NCBI RefSeq assembly: GCF_003254665.1
Contig: NZ_QHGY01000001.1
Coordinates: forward strand, 806,001-870,000
Source of the DNA: Billgrantia lactosivorans
GTDB taxonomy: Bacteria > Pseudomonadota > Gammaproteobacteria > Pseudomonadales > Halomonadaceae
Length of the DNA stretch: 64,000 nucleotides
Reading direction: 5' to 3'
Part shown: piece after piece, positions 55,138-64,000 of the stretch
How positions within the stretch are numbered: the first letter of the stretch is position 1
How the letters are laid out: each line of letters begins with the position of its first letter
Notes under the pieces: generated by a model
Database searches by the model: none
What the model was told of the DNA's origin: nothing
The model's input: the letters and a program-made list of their open reading frames with translations, nothing else
Program-made: the position numbers and the translations under genes

Positions 55138-55665
55138 TCAGGATTTGCCCTTGAGGTGACGCAGCACCTCGAAAGGACTCGCGGGAGTCGGCTCGCTCGA
55201 TTCGGCCTCCTCGCCGCTGCTCAGCTGGTCGCGCGAGACACGGCAAAGCGCCTCGTCGTGGTAAACCACCTGGGGCAGGCTGAGGATCAGTTCATCCTCG
55301 ACCACCTCCAGCAGGTTCAGCTGTTCGTTTTCCACCAGCACCGGCTCGTGGGTGCTCGGCAGCTCTGCCGCCAGCGCATCGCTCGAGACCATGCCCAGCA
55401 GGAACTCGCTCTCGACATGCTGCGCCATCGGCTCGAGGCAGCGCCGACACGGCAGCTGCAGCTCGGCTTCAAGGCGACCGCGAATCTCGCGGCGGCCCTG
55501 GGCATCAATGCCGAAATCGAGCCACACCTGGCAGTCGCCCGCCTGCGCCCCCACCTGTGCGGCGAGGCGCTCGAACTGGTCGAGCGCCATCAGGCCGGAG
55601 AGGCGTTCGTCGCGGGCGGCAAGCCGATAGGGCTCGACCCTGTTGGGAAGTCGTGAGGTCAACAT
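55138..55665 (-). CDS. yceD: DUF177 protein YceD, rRNA accumulation protein
   Basis: A 175-residue YceD/DUF177 protein co-transcribed with rpmF. It has the family CxxC motif in [17 protein letters not shown] (about residues 70-86), then [17 protein letters not shown] (about 125-141), and a C-terminal [11 protein letters not shown] (L-x-x-L-K as in homologues). It is first in the run to the fab genes and divergent from maf. Confidence 0.93.
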   Translation of the reverse strand: MLTSRLPNRVEPYRLAARDERLSGLMALDQFERLAAQVGAQAGDCQVWLDFGIDAQGRREIRGRLEAELQLPCRRCLEPMAQHVESEFLLGMVSSDALAAELPSTHEPVLVENEQLNLLEVVEDELILSLPQVVYHDEALCRVSRDQLSSGEEAESSEPTPASPFEVLRHLKGKS

Positions 55666-55783
55666 AGGCGCGCAATGATAGGCACTCCCCCTGTCCCTGT
55701 CAAAGACGCCATCTCAACAGGTTACACTACCCACCTGCTCGACCCCCGATTGCCGCTGTCACCGCCTGCCACAGGAGGGCTGC

Positions 55784-56380
55784 ATGCCTCGACTCGTCCT
55801 CGCCTCCGGCTCCCGCTGGCGCCGCCAGCTCCTCGACCGACTCGGGCTGCCCTACGCCTGGGCCAGCCCCGATATCGACGAGACACCCCGTCCGGGCGAA
55901 CTGCCCGAGGCACTGGTCCACCGCCTGGCACTGGCCAAGGCCAGCCGCGTGGCCGAGGATCACCCCGACCACCTGGTGGTCGGCTCGGACCAGGTCGCCG
56001 TGTTCGACGGCGAGATCCTCGGCAAGCCCGGCGACGAGATGACGGCTCGCGCACAGCTGGGCCGCTTCTCCGGCCACCGGGTGACGTTCCTGACCGGCCT
56101 GGCAGTGGTCGATACCCGCAATGCACGGCACTGGGTCTGTCATGAGCGCTACGCGGTGGTCTTTCGCCGGCTCAGCGACGCCGAGATCGCCCGCTACGTC
56201 GAGCGCGAACGGCCACTGGACAGCGCCGGCAGCTTTCGCATGGAGGGGCTCGGCATCGCCCTGTTCGAGCGACTCGAGGGCGACGACCCGAACACCTTGA
56301 TCGGGCTGCCGTTGATCCGGCTGTGCGCGCTGCTGCGCGAAGCGGGCCTCGACCCGCTGGGCACTCAGGGCAGCTGGTAG
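55784..56380 (+). CDS. yceF: Maf-family nucleotide pyrophosphatase, YceF (m7GTP) subgroup
   Basis: A 198-residue house-cleaning pyrophosphatase. LVLASGSRWRRQLLDRLG (residues 4-21), DIDETPRPGELPEALVHRLA (about 30-49), VGSDQVAVFDGEILGKPG (about 66-83), FRMEGLGIALFERLEGDDPN (about 146-165). The SRWRR, SDQ and GSFRMEG variants match E. coli YceF, which hydrolyses 7-methyl-GTP, not the dTTP/UTP subgroup. GGAGG ribosome binding site. Its 3' end overlaps the convergent sppA end by 16 bp. Confidence 0.92.
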   Translation: MPRLVLASGSRWRRQLLDRLGLPYAWASPDIDETPRPGELPEALVHRLALAKASRVAEDHPDHLVVGSDQVAVFDGEILGKPGDEMTARAQLGRFSGHRVTFLTGLAVVDTRNARHWVCHERYAVVFRRLSDAEIARYVERERPLDSAGSFRMEGLGIALFERLEGDDPNTLIGLPLIRLCALLREAGLDPLGTQGSW

Positions 56381-57450
56381 CGTACCGGTGAACCGCTGGA
56401 GGGCACCCCCATCCATTCGGCGGCGACCCTGCCGAACTGGCGGCTCAGTCGCTCGAAGGGATCCAGCCGTGGCGTGTAGTCGTGCAGGCGCACCTCGCCG
56501 AACAGGTCACGACTCAGCGTGTCGAGGCTGCCGATTCCGTCGATCAGCCCCAGCTCCACGGCCTGCTCGCCGCTCCAGATCAGGCCGGTGAAGAGGCGTT
56601 CGTCATCGGCCAGACGGTCGCCTCGGCCCGCGCGAACCGCCTCGATGAACTGCTCATGCGTGGTATCCATGACGCCCTGCCAGAAGTCACGCTCGTCCGG
56701 CTCTACCGGCGAGAAGGGATCGAGGAAGCCCTTGTTCTCGCCGCTGACGTAGATGCGCCGCTCGATGCCGAGCCGATCGATGGCCTCCTCGAAGCCGAAA
56801 CTGGCGAAGATGACGCCGATCGAGCCCACCAGGCTCGCCGGCGCCGCGACGATCTCGTCGGCCGCTGCCGCCATGTAGTAGGCGCCGCTGGCCCCCACGT
56901 CCTCGATGACCGCGATGATCGGCTTGTCGCCCTTCTCACGCAGCCGCACGATCTCGTCGTAGACGCGCTGGGACTGCACCGGACTGCCCCCCGGGCTGTC
57001 GATGTGCAGCACAACGCCGGCCGCATTGGTCGACTCCCAGGCGCGATTCAAGCCCTCGATGATGCGCTCCGCGCTGGCCGGCGACTCGCTGTCGATGACC
57101 CCCTGGACCTTGACCACCCCCAGGTGTTGTCGCTGCGGCTCCGAGGTCGGATCACCGAACAGGCCGTAGAACGTGGCGGCCAGCGACGCCAGGATCAGCG
57201 CGGCAAAGAGAAAACGGAAGAACAGCTTCCAGCGCCGCGAGCGGCGCTGCTCGACCAGGACGCCGTCGATCCAGCGGTCGAGCATCTCCTGCTGCGCCAG
57301 GCGCCGGCGCTCGCGCAGCGTTTCGGGGCCTTCCGCCGGCGCCCCAGGTTTCGCCTGGCGCTCCTGATGGGCCTGCCCGGGGGGCAGCTCCGGCCCTTCG
57401 GTCCAGCGGTCTTCGCGGATGTCGCGACCTTCTCGCTTGTCATCGCTCAT
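56365..57450 (-). CDS. sppA: Signal peptide peptidase SppA, S49 family
   Basis: A 361-residue membrane protease. Cytoplasmic N-terminus, one transmembrane helix (about residues 76-98, FFRFLFAALILASLAATFYG), then one S49 domain: HIDSPGGSPVQSQRVYDEI (about 149-167), nucleophile in DVGASGAYYMAAAADEI (about 186-202) and the lysine region VSGENKGFLDPFSP. This is the short single-domain form. It converges on maf with a 16-bp overlap and is followed upstream by the HAD gene. Confidence 0.92.
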   Translation of the reverse strand: MSDDKREGRDIREDRWTEGPELPPGQAHQERQAKPGAPAEGPETLRERRRLAQQEMLDRWIDGVLVEQRRSRRWKLFFRFLFAALILASLAATFYGLFGDPTSEPQRQHLGVVKVQGVIDSESPASAERIIEGLNRAWESTNAAGVVLHIDSPGGSPVQSQRVYDEIVRLREKGDKPIIAVIEDVGASGAYYMAAAADEIVAAPASLVGSIGVIFASFGFEEAIDRLGIERRIYVSGENKGFLDPFSPVEPDERDFWQGVMDTTHEQFIEAVRAGRGDRLADDERLFTGLIWSGEQAVELGLIDGIGSLDTLSRDLFGEVRLHDYTPRLDPFERLSRQFGRVAAEWMGVPSSGSPVRYQLP

Positions 57451-57473
57451 TGACGTCGTCTTCCTTTGGCCTG

Positions 57474-58124
57474 CTATCGGTTCAACCAGTCGAACAGCTC
57501 GGTCACCGCCCGGGCAGTATAGACAGGGTGACTCACCGCCAGCCGTTCCGCGGCATGCACCCCCCAGGTCACGGCCACCCGATCCATGCCCAGGGCGCGT
57601 GCCATCTCCAGATCGTATTCGGTATCCCCCACCATGACGGCCTCTTCCACCGCCACGTCCAGCTCGACCAGCAGCTCCTCGAGCATTTGCGGGTGCGGCT
57701 TGGAACGGGTCTCGTCGGCGGTTCGACTGGCATGGAACCAGCTGCCGCTGCCGCTTTCGCGAAAGATCCGGTCGAGCCCACGCCGGCTCTTGCCGGTGGC
57801 CACGGCCAGGCGCCGCGACGGATGCTCGCGCAGCGTGGCGATGCCGGCCTCGACATCATCGAAGAAGCTCATTGGCGTGCGGTCGCCTTCGACGAAATGA
57901 TGGGCGTAGCGACTGCGCAGCAGCTCGAAGCGCTCGGCATCGATGCCCGGGCACAGCCGGTCGATGGCCTCGGGCAGCCCCAGGCCGATGATGTCACGCA
58001 CGGCAGCCTCCTCGAGACGGCCCCAGCCGGCGTCGCGGGCCGCGGCCTGCATGCAGGCGACGATGCGGGCGGCGGAATCCATCAGGGTGCCGTCCCAGTC
58101 GAAGATCACCAGTCGATAGCGCAT
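57474..58124 (-). CDS. HAD-family phosphatase (Gph-like)
   Basis: A 216-residue haloacid dehalogenase-type hydrolase. Motif I VIFDWDGTLMDSAARI (Asp 9 and Asp 11), motif II LAVATGKSRRG (about 113), motif III lysine in SKPHPQMLEELL (about 147) and motif IV VMVGDTEYDLEMARALGM (about 166). The cap resembles phosphoglycolate phosphatases, but the natural substrate cannot be told. It occupies the usual position after rluC. GGAG precedes the ATG at 58124; an upstream in-frame ATG at 58166 would overlap rluC. Confidence 0.9.
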   Translation of the reverse strand: MRYRLVIFDWDGTLMDSAARIVACMQAAARDAGWGRLEEAAVRDIIGLGLPEAIDRLCPGIDAERFELLRSRYAHHFVEGDRTPMSFFDDVEAGIATLREHPSRRLAVATGKSRRGLDRIFRESGSGSWFHASRTADETRSKPHPQMLEELLVELDVAVEEAVMVGDTEYDLEMARALGMDRVAVTWGVHAAERLAVSHPVYTARAVTELFDWLNR

Positions 58125-58162
58125 GGACGGCTCCGATCCTCTGGTCAGTGGCGGGTCGGGCT

Positions 58163-59110
58163 TCAACCGCCTACACGAGCGCTTGCAAGCACCGCCTCGA
58201 GCTCGGCGGGCAGCGGCGCGCGGATCTGTACCGGCCGCCCGCTGCTGGGCTCGGGGAAGGTCAGCGACTCGGCGTGCAGGAACAGGCGCCCAAGCCCCAG
58301 GCGCCGTGCCAGCGACTCACCCTCGCGGGAGCCGTACTTGTCGTCGCCGAGCAGCGGATGACCGGCGTGGGCGGCATGCACGCGGATCTGGTGGGTGCGC
58401 CCCGTCACCGGCTCGGCCTCGATCAGGGTCGCCTTGGGCAGGGCCTCGCGTATGGCGAAGCGGGTGCGCGCCACCTTGCCGGCCGCATCCACGCGCACCC
58501 GGCGCTCGCCGTTGCCGGCATCGTAGCGATCGAGACGCGCGCTGACGAACTCGCGGCGCGCCGGCCAGCGCCCCGCCGCCAACGCCAAGTAGCGCTTGTC
58601 CATCTGGTGATGCTTGAGCGCCTCGTTGAGCGCCAGCAGCGCCGGGCGCGACTTGGCCAGCAGCAGGCAGCCCGACGTGTCGCGATCGAGGCGATGCACC
58701 AGCTCGAGAAAGTCGAGGTCCTCGCGCACCTGGCGCAGCGCCTCGATCAGGCCGATCTTGACGCCACTGCCGCCATGCACGGGAAGCCCCGCGGGCTTAT
58801 TGAGCACCAGCCAGCCCGGCCCCTCCACCAACACGCTGCCGGCCAGCAGGTTGCGCAGCCCCTCGCTGACCTGCCTGACCGCCTCGCGCGGGGCCAGCTT
58901 GAGCGGCGGAATGCGCACCACGTCGCCCAATTCCAGACGGTAGTCGGCCTTCACCCGTTTCTTGTTCACCCGCACCTCGCCCTTGCGCACGATGCGGTAG
59001 ACCAGCGTTCGCGGCACGCCCTTCAGGCGCGTTATCAGGAAGTTGTCGACCCGCTGGCCCGACTGGCCCTCGCCCACTTCCACCCACTGTACGTCGCGCC
59101 CCTCGGCCAT
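58163..59110 (-). CDS. rluC: 23S rRNA pseudouridine synthase C
   Basis: A 315-residue pseudouridine synthase. N-terminal S4 domain (GQRVDNFLITRLKGVPRTLV, about residues 18-37), catalytic Asp in VHRLDRDTSGCLLLAKS (about 140-156), and TGRTHQIRVHAAHAGHPLLG (about 238-257). Divergent from rne, the classic rne-rluC arrangement. Confidence 0.94.
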   Translation of the reverse strand: MAEGRDVQWVEVGEGQSGQRVDNFLITRLKGVPRTLVYRIVRKGEVRVNKKRVKADYRLELGDVVRIPPLKLAPREAVRQVSEGLRNLLAGSVLVEGPGWLVLNKPAGLPVHGGSGVKIGLIEALRQVREDLDFLELVHRLDRDTSGCLLLAKSRPALLALNEALKHHQMDKRYLALAAGRWPARREFVSARLDRYDAGNGERRVRVDAAGKVARTRFAIREALPKATLIEAEPVTGRTHQIRVHAAHAGHPLLGDDKYGSREGESLARRLGLGRLFLHAESLTFPEPSSGRPVQIRAPLPAELEAVLASARVGG

Positions 59111-59673
59111 GACACTCCTGCTGAAAATCTGTTGTGAGGCAGCATTCTAACGCACTCGGCGACACGCTGCGCCAATTGCTGCGCCCTGGCAATACTGCTA
59201 TATTGCCAGCTCGCTCGGATGGATCCCTTCGGTCCCATGGCGCCTGCACGACAGACACGCAGGCCGGAGCGACGAAATCGGGCGGCGACGATCCCTCAAC
59301 CACGGGCCCCGCCGCCGACGAGTGATAGACGCAAGAAAGTAGACAAGCAGTGACGCCACGCCCGGACCCGACTCGCGACACAGGCGAGCGGTGGCCACGG
59401 GAATCGTTCCACATCGTGCCGGTGGCCGGCGTTGGCGAATCGATGAATGCCAGGTGTCTGGCGGTGACCGCAGGGCCGGATGGGAGAAGCCCCACCGAGA
59501 CATGTCCTGCCTCCGCCACGTACTCAACATGATCATGTCGTGCTGGGCCCGTTTCGGGTACCTGCTCGATCGGGCGCCACTGCGCATCCGCGACATGCGC
59601 TGAGCACAAGCACGCAGCACCCAGAGGTTCGCCTTCTTCGAAGCCTACCGGCGCGTCCAGTTTGCGAGACAAC
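59111..59673. other. rluC-rne divergent intergenic region with long rne leader
   Basis: 563 bp without a supported gene. A promoter for rne lies at 59176-59204, leaving a transcribed leader of about 460 nt before the rne start. The leader is GC-rich with many inverted repeats; a 9-bp hairpin CTGGCAATA/TATTGCCAG (59186-59209) overlaps the -10. Several short open frames in it lack ribosome binding sites. Confidence 0.75.
59176..59204 (+). promoter_or_regulatory. Sigma-70 promoter of rne
   Basis: -35 TTGCTG (59176-59181), 17-bp spacer, -10 TATATT (59199-59204). The expected start is near 59212. It is the only good promoter pattern in the region. Confidence 0.7.
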
Positions 59674-62600
59674 ATGAAACGGATGCTCATCAATGCGACC
59701 CAGCCCGAAGAGCTGCGCGTCGCGCTGGTAGATGGACAACGCCTGTATGACCTGGACATCGAGTCGGGTGCCAGGGAACAAAAGAAAGCCAATATCTATC
59801 GCGGCAAGATCACCCGCGTGGAGCCTTCCCTCGAGGCCGCCTTCGTCGACTTCGGGGCCGATCGCCACGGCTTCCTCCCCCTCAAGGAGATCTCTCGCGA
59901 GTACTTCCTGAAGGACGCCTCGGGGCGCCCCAGCATCAAGGAAGTGCTCAAGGAGGGCCAGGAAGTCATCGTCCAGGTCGACAAGGAGGAGCGCGGCAAC
60001 AAGGGTGCCGCGCTGACCACCTTCATCAGCCTGGCCGGTCGCTTCCTCGTGCTGATGCCGAACAACCCTCGCGCCGGCGGCATCTCGCGGCGCATCGAGG
60101 GCGACGAGCGCACCCAGCTCAAGGAGGCCATGGGCCAGCTCACCGTGCCGGAAAAAATGGGCGTGATCGTGCGTACCGCCGGCATCGGCCGCAGCAGCGA
60201 AGAGCTGCAGTGGGACCTCAACTACCTGGTCCAGGTATGGGAGTCGATCACCGAGGAGGCCGGCAAGCGCCCGGCCCCGTTCCTGATCTACCGCGAGTCG
60301 GACGTTATCATCCGCGCCATGCGCGACTACCTGCGTCAGGACATCGGCGAGGTGCTCATCGATGACCCGACGGTGCATCAGCGTGCCCTGGCCTTCATTC
60401 GCCAGGTCATGCCCTCGTACCAGCAGAAGATCAAGCTCTACGCCGACGAAGTCCCGCTGTTCTCGCGCTTCCAGATCGAATCCCAGATCGAGACCGCCTA
60501 CGAGCGCGAAGTGAAGCTGCCCTCCGGCGGTTCCATCGTCATCGACCACACCGAGGCCCTGGTCTCCATCGACATCAACTCGGCACGCGCCACCCGTGGC
60601 AGCGACATCGAGGAGACGGCGCTACAGACCAACCTCGAGGCGGCCGACGAGATCGCTCGCCAGCTGCGCCTGCGCGACATCGGCGGCCTGGTGGTGATCG
60701 ACTTCATCGACATGAGCCCGGCGCGCAACCAGCGCGAGGTCGAGAACCGCATGCGCGACGCACTCAAGCTCGATCGCGCCCGGGTCCAGATCGGCCGCAT
60801 CTCGCGCTTCGGCCTGATGGAGATGTCGCGCCAGCGGCTGCGTCCGTCGCTGGGCGAGACCAGCGGCGTGGTCTGCCCGCGCTGCAACGGCCAGGGCACC
60901 ATCCGCGACGTGCGCTCGCTGTCGCTGTCGATCATGCGCCTGATCGAAGAGGAGGCGATGAAGGAGCGCAGCGCCCAGATCCGCGCCATCCTGCCGGTGC
61001 CGGTGGCCACCTACCTGCTCAACGAGAAGCGTGCGGTACTCGCCGATATCGAGAAGCGCCAGGGCGTGCGTGTCCTGGTGCTGCCCAACCCCGACATGGA
61101 CACGCCGCACTACGACGTGCAGCGCCTGCGTGACGACCATATCGAGGAGGAAGGCGACCAGGACAAGTCCAGCTTCGAGCTCTCGGTGCATACCGAGATC
61201 GGCAAGGAGCCGGACATGAGCATCGCCAAGCCGGTCGCCCGCACCGAGGCGGCGGTCAAGACGGTGATCCACAACGAGCCGGCACCGGCATCCCTGCAGC
61301 AGGAGCACGCCTCGCAGCCGACCGCCCCGCCGCCTGCCGCCCCGCCGGCGCCGGCCGCTGCCGCTCCCGCTGCCGGCGTGCTCGGCCGCCTGCTCAAGGG
61401 AGTTACCAAGCTGCTTGGCGGCGCCGAGCAGGATACCGCCACGCCGGTGGAGCCCCGCAAGCCGACCAGCCCCACGCCGAGCCGTAGCGGCAGTGAAGAG
61501 CGCGGCGAGCGCAACGGCCGCCAGCGACGTCGTTCGCGTGGCGATGCCCAGGAGGATGGCCGCAGCAGCCAGCGTGGCCAGGCGCGTCAGCAAGGGCAGC
61601 AGGAGAGCGGGCGTGCCGACTCGCGTCAGGACGGAGCCGCCGGCCGCGGGGAAGGTCGCGGCGGCCGCGGTCGTGGCCAGGCACGCACCGACCGGCCGCA
61701 GCCGGGCGAGGAGAGTCGCCAGGGCAGCAAGTCCCGCGGCCGTGACGAGGCGGCGCCCCGGCGCCAGAGGCCCGAGGCTCAGGAGAAGCCCGAGCCTCAG
61801 GAGAAGCCCGCCGAGTCAGCGGCCGAACCCGCCAAGTCGGACGATGGCAAGCCCAAGCGCACGCGCAACAACCCGCGCAACCGCTCGCGCCAGCACGCCA
61901 TCAATCCGCAGGCCGAGGCCGAGCAGAAGCGCCTGCAAGCGGGCGAACAGGCCGAACCCAGCAAGAGCGAACCGCCGCAGGAGGTCCCCGTCGAGGGGGT
62001 GAAGGCCGAGCAGCCGAAGTCGCAAGCCAAGCCCGAGATGGCGAAGGCCGAGACGCCCAAGGCCGACGCGCCCAAGCCGGTGGAGAAGCCCGCCGAAGCG
62101 GCGAAGGCCGATGCGCCCAAGCCGGCGGAGAAGCCCGCCGAACCGGCGAAGGCCGATGCGCCCAGGGCCGAGGCGCCCAAGCCGGCGGAGAAGCCCGCCG
62201 AGCCGGCGAGGGCCGAGGCGCCGAGGGCCGAGGCGCCCAAGCCGGCGGAGACCCCCGCCGAGCCGGCGAAGGCCGAGACGCCCAGGGCCGAGGCGCCCAA
62301 GCCGGCGGAGAAGCCCGCCGAACCGGCAAAGGCCGAGACGCCCAGGGCCGAGGCGCCCAAGCCCACGGAGAAGCCCGCCGAGCCGGCGAAGGCCGATGCG
62401 CCCAGGGCCGACGCGCCCAAGCCGGTGGAGAAGCCCGCCGAGCCGGCGAAGGCCGATGCGCCCAGGGCCGAGGCGTCCAAGCCGACGGAGAAGCCCGCCG
62501 AGCCGGCGAAGGCCGATGCGCCCAAGCCCACGGAGAAGCCCGCCGAGCCGGCGAAGGCCGAGACGCCCAGGGCCGAGGCGCCCAAGCCGACGGAGAAGCC

Positions 62601-62862
62601 CGCCGAGCCGGCTAAGGCCGAGACACCCAGGGCCGAGGCGCCCAAGTCGACGGAGAAGCCCGCCGAGCCGGCGAAGGCCGAGCCCCCCAAGGCCGAGACC
62701 CCCAAGGCCGACGCGCCCAAGCCACAGCAACCTCAGCAGGAGGCCAGCGGCGAGCCGACGGCTCAGTCCCAGGCCGCCTCGCGCCGTCGGCGCCGGGCGC
62801 ACAACGATCCGCGCGAGATTCGTCGACGCGAGCAGGAAGCGCAGCAAGGCAAGCAGGGATAA
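59674..62862 (+). CDS. rne: Ribonuclease E
   Basis: A 1062-residue endoribonuclease, core of the RNA degradosome. The catalytic half is almost canonical: [20 protein letters not shown] start, S1 domain (about residues 36-120), catalytic Asp residues in VSIDINSAR (about 300) and [10 protein letters not shown] (about 345), Zn-link CPRC (about 401-404). The tail has an amphipathic membrane-targeting helix ([16 protein letters not shown], about 569-584), Arg-rich RNA-binding stretches ([30 protein letters not shown] near the end), and an Ala/Pro/Lys/Glu tandem repeat (790-999). The start at 59674 matches E. coli; four more codons are open upstream. A terminator follows. Confidence 0.96.
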   Translation: MKRMLINATQPEELRVALVDGQRLYDLDIESGAREQKKANIYRGKITRVEPSLEAAFVDFGADRHGFLPLKEISREYFLKDASGRPSIKEVLKEGQEVIVQVDKEERGNKGAALTTFISLAGRFLVLMPNNPRAGGISRRIEGDERTQLKEAMGQLTVPEKMGVIVRTAGIGRSSEELQWDLNYLVQVWESITEEAGKRPAPFLIYRESDVIIRAMRDYLRQDIGEVLIDDPTVHQRALAFIRQVMPSYQQKIKLYADEVPLFSRFQIESQIETAYEREVKLPSGGSIVIDHTEALVSIDINSARATRGSDIEETALQTNLEAADEIARQLRLRDIGGLVVIDFIDMSPARNQREVENRMRDALKLDRARVQIGRISRFGLMEMSRQRLRPSLGETSGVVCPRCNGQGTIRDVRSLSLSIMRLIEEEAMKERSAQIRAILPVPVATYLLNEKRAVLADIEKRQGVRVLVLPNPDMDTPHYDVQRLRDDHIEEEGDQDKSSFELSVHTEIGKEPDMSIAKPVARTEAAVKTVIHNEPAPASLQQEHASQPTAPPPAAPPAPAAAAPAAGVLGRLLKGVTKLLGGAEQDTATPVEPRKPTSPTPSRSGSEERGERNGRQRRRSRGDAQEDGRSSQRGQARQQGQQESGRADSRQDGAAGRGEGRGGRGRGQARTDRPQPGEESRQGSKSRGRDEAAPRRQRPEAQEKPEPQEKPAESAAEPAKSDDGKPKRTRNNPRNRSRQHAINPQAEAEQKRLQAGEQAEPSKSEPPQEVPVEGVKAEQPKSQAKPEMAKAETPKADAPKPVEKPAEAAKADAPKPAEKPAEPAKADAPRAEAPKPAEKPAEPARAEAPRAEAPKPAETPAEPAKAETPRAEAPKPAEKPAEPAKAETPRAEAPKPTEKPAEPAKADAPRADAPKPVEKPAEPAKADAPRAEASKPTEKPAEPAKADAPKPTEKPAEPAKAETPRAEAPKPTEKPAEPAKAETPRAEAPKSTEKPAEPAKAEPPKAETPKADAPKPQQPQQEASGEPTAQSQAASRRRRRAHNDPREIRRREQEAQQGKQG
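62041..62670 (+). repeat. 20-residue tandem repeat in the RNase E tail
   Basis: Eleven in-frame units totalling 630 bp: nine of 60 bp and two shortened to 45 bp (units 2 and 9). The consensus residues are [20 protein letters not shown]. Units differ by ET/DA, RAE/RAD and PA/PT/PV swaps. Repeats are near-identical at DNA level, so copy number may vary between strains. Confidence 0.92.
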
Positions 62863-62881
62863 GCCTACGCCGCCAACGAGA

Positions 62882-62909
62882 ATGCCCGCGCAACGCGCGG
62901 GCATTTTTC
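62882..62909 (+). terminator. Rho-independent terminator after rne
   Basis: Stem ATGCCCGCGC / GCGCGGGCAT with an AAC loop, followed by TTTTT, about 20 bp after the rne stop and shared with the convergent murB end. Confidence 0.92.
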
Positions 62910-62936
62910 ATTGGGCGCTGCTGGCCGGCGGCGGCT

Positions 62937-63944
62937 TCAGGCCAGCCGGGGCTCTCGCTCGAGCGACACGCCGAAGCGCGCCCGTACCTGCTCGGCGACG
63001 CGCTCGGCAAAGGCCATCAGCTCCACGGCGCTGCCGCCGCCGAAATGCACCAGCACCAGGGCCTGGCGGTCGTGCACGCCGAAGTGGCCGTCACGCCATC
63101 CCCTGAGCCCGCAGCGATCGATCAACCAGCCGGCCGCCAGCTTGACGCGCCCATCCTGCAGAGCGAAATGCGGCATGTCGGGCCACACCGCAAGCAGCTC
63201 GGCGGCCTCCTCGCGATCGACGATGGGATTCTTGAAGAAACTGCCGGCGTTGCCCAGCTCTGCCGGGTCAGGCAGTTTCTCACGGCGAATGGCGCATACC
63301 GCCCGGGCCACCTCGAGCGGCCCCGGGTGTCTGCCTACCCGCTGGGCCAGGTCGCCATAGGCCAGGCGCGGGGATGCCGAGCGGGACAACCGCAGGGTCA
63401 AGCCGGTAATGATCGCCCTGCCCTCCAGCTCGCCCTTGAAGATGCTGTCGCGATAGCCGAAGGCACACTCCTCGGGAGTCAGCAGCGCATCACGACCATC
63501 CTCGACGAACAGCACCCGGACCGCCTCGACCACCTCCCCCAGCTCGACGCCATAGGCGCCAATGTTCTGGATCGGCGCGGCGCCGCAGGAACCCGGTATC
63601 AGCGCCAGGTTCTCCGTGCCCCACAGTCCGCGTTCGGCCAGGGCCATCACCAGCGGATGCCACTCGACCCCCGCCCCGACGTGCACCAGGACAGCGCTGC
63701 CCCGCTGCTCGAGCCACCACTGCCGCAATGCCGGCTGCAGTACCAGGCCCGGCAGCCGCTCGGGCAGGATCAGGTTGCTGCCGCCCCCCAGCACGGTCAG
63801 CGGCCATTGGCGAGCGCTCGCCAGGCGCAGCAACCGGCGCAGCGGCGTGAGGGTGGCCGGCGCGGCGAAGCGCTCGGCGCGGCAAGGCAGCCCCAGGGTG
63901 TTGGCCGAGCCCAGGTCATGGTCGGCCAGGACGGCATCGCTCAA
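62937..63944 (-). CDS. murB: UDP-N-acetylenolpyruvoylglucosamine reductase
   Basis: A 335-residue FAD enzyme of peptidoglycan precursor synthesis, type I. FAD-binding VLGGGSNLILPERLPGLVLQ (about residues 51-70), IPGSCGAAPIQNIGAYGVEL (about 115-134), catalytic Ser in GNAGSFFKNPIV (about 229-240) and the C-terminal Glu region. The usual IPGTVGAAP reads IPGSCGAAP here. The start codon is TTG at 63944, overlapping the stop of the upstream gene (TTGA), which indicates translational coupling. Confidence 0.94.
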   Translation of the reverse strand: MSDAVLADHDLGSANTLGLPCRAERFAAPATLTPLRRLLRLASARQWPLTVLGGGSNLILPERLPGLVLQPALRQWWLEQRGSAVLVHVGAGVEWHPLVMALAERGLWGTENLALIPGSCGAAPIQNIGAYGVELGEVVEAVRVLFVEDGRDALLTPEECAFGYRDSIFKGELEGRAIITGLTLRLSRSASPRLAYGDLAQRVGRHPGPLEVARAVCAIRREKLPDPAELGNAGSFFKNPIVDREEAAELLAVWPDMPHFALQDGRVKLAAGWLIDRCGLRGWRDGHFGVHDRQALVLVHFGGGSAVELMAFAERVAEQVRARFGVSLEREPRLA

Positions 63945-64000
63945 GGCCGCCGCCCCTCGAGACGTCCGGCGATCTCCTCGACCAGCCCGCGCGAGGCGGA
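63941..64000 (-). CDS. C-terminal end of upstream gene, probably low-molecular-weight protein-tyrosine phosphatase
   Basis: Only the last 19 codons and the stop are inside the window. The residues ASRGLVEEIAGRLEG resemble the C-terminal helix of low-molecular-weight phosphotyrosine phosphatases, which precede murB in pseudomonads and relatives. Assignment rests on this short match and on gene order. Confidence 0.5.
   Translation of the reverse strand, partial: SASRGLVEEIAGRLEGRRP

Noticed and set aside
59350..59532. Short open frames within the rne leader as possible leader peptides
   Set aside because: No ribosome binding sites, and composition equals random GC-rich sequence.
62041..62670. 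Regular 60-bp periodicity resembling a CRISPR or satellite array
   Set aside because: Units are contiguous, coding and in frame with RNase E; there are no unique spacers and no cas genes.
61797..62720. Long open frame on the minus strand opposite the rne tail (Gly/Ala/Ser-rich repeats)
   Set aside because: It is the antisense shadow of the tandem repeat: a repeated unit without stops in one frame stays open in others. No ribosome binding site or family sequence.

Overview
The window is GC-rich chromosomal DNA of a gammaproteobacterium, most likely a halophile of the Halomonas/Chromohalobacter group. Two things point there: the gene order of the housekeeping block (murB, rne, rluC, sppA, maf, yceD, rpmF, plsX, fabDG, acpP, fabF, pabC, mltG, tmk, holB, pilZ, tatD), which is shared by pseudomonads and their relatives, and the acidic composition of the exported proteins. 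The family assignment is inference; no rRNA or tRNA gene is present.

Positions 1-36 kb are an iron-acquisition island. After the 3' part of xthA comes a complete TonB2/TtpC-type energy operon on the minus strand (DUF3450 protein, TtpC-like ExbB, ExbB, ExbD, TonB, TPR protein). A 1025-residue secreted RTX protein with a beta-helix and three CBM2-like modules, and a PchR-like AraC regulator, follow on the plus strand. Next are three TonB-dependent receptors. A minus-strand operon running from 29.7 to 17.0 kb then encodes a DHA2 exporter, three NRPS-independent (IucA/IucC-type) siderophore synthetases, an SbnG/AcsB-type HpcH/HpaI enzyme, an SbnH/AcsE-type PLP decarboxylase, a siderophore-binding protein, two FecCD permeases and a divergent RraA-family protein. 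Divergent to it are an ABC ATPase, a sucrase/ferredoxin-like Fe-S protein and a second binding protein. These are followed by a fused FhuB-type permease, an unknown cysteine-rich small protein, a FhuC-like ATPase and a Mn-type superoxide dismutase. I aligned by hand ten Fur-box candidates in this part (10 to 15 of 19 consensus matches), so the island looks like one Fur regulon. The product should be a citrate/2-oxoglutarate carboxylate siderophore of the achromobactin or staphyloferrin B type. No diamine-synthesis gene is present in the window.

Positions 37-42.6 kb hold etfBA divergent from the ETF:ubiquinone oxidoreductase gene, an orphan WbpB/WlbA-type sugar-nucleotide dehydrogenase, and a 3-mercaptopyruvate-type sulfurtransferase.

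Positions 42.6-64 kb are core genes, mostly on the minus strand and tightly packed: a UvrD-like helicase, a DUF1285 protein, tatD, pilZ, holB, tmk, mltG, pabC, fabF, acpP, fabG, fabD, plsX, rpmF and yceD. They continue with maf (plus strand), sppA, a HAD phosphatase and rluC. rne reads on the plus strand from a strong promoter with a leader of about 460 nt, and its C-terminal tail carries a 630-bp tandem repeat. murB and the very end of an upstream gene close the window.
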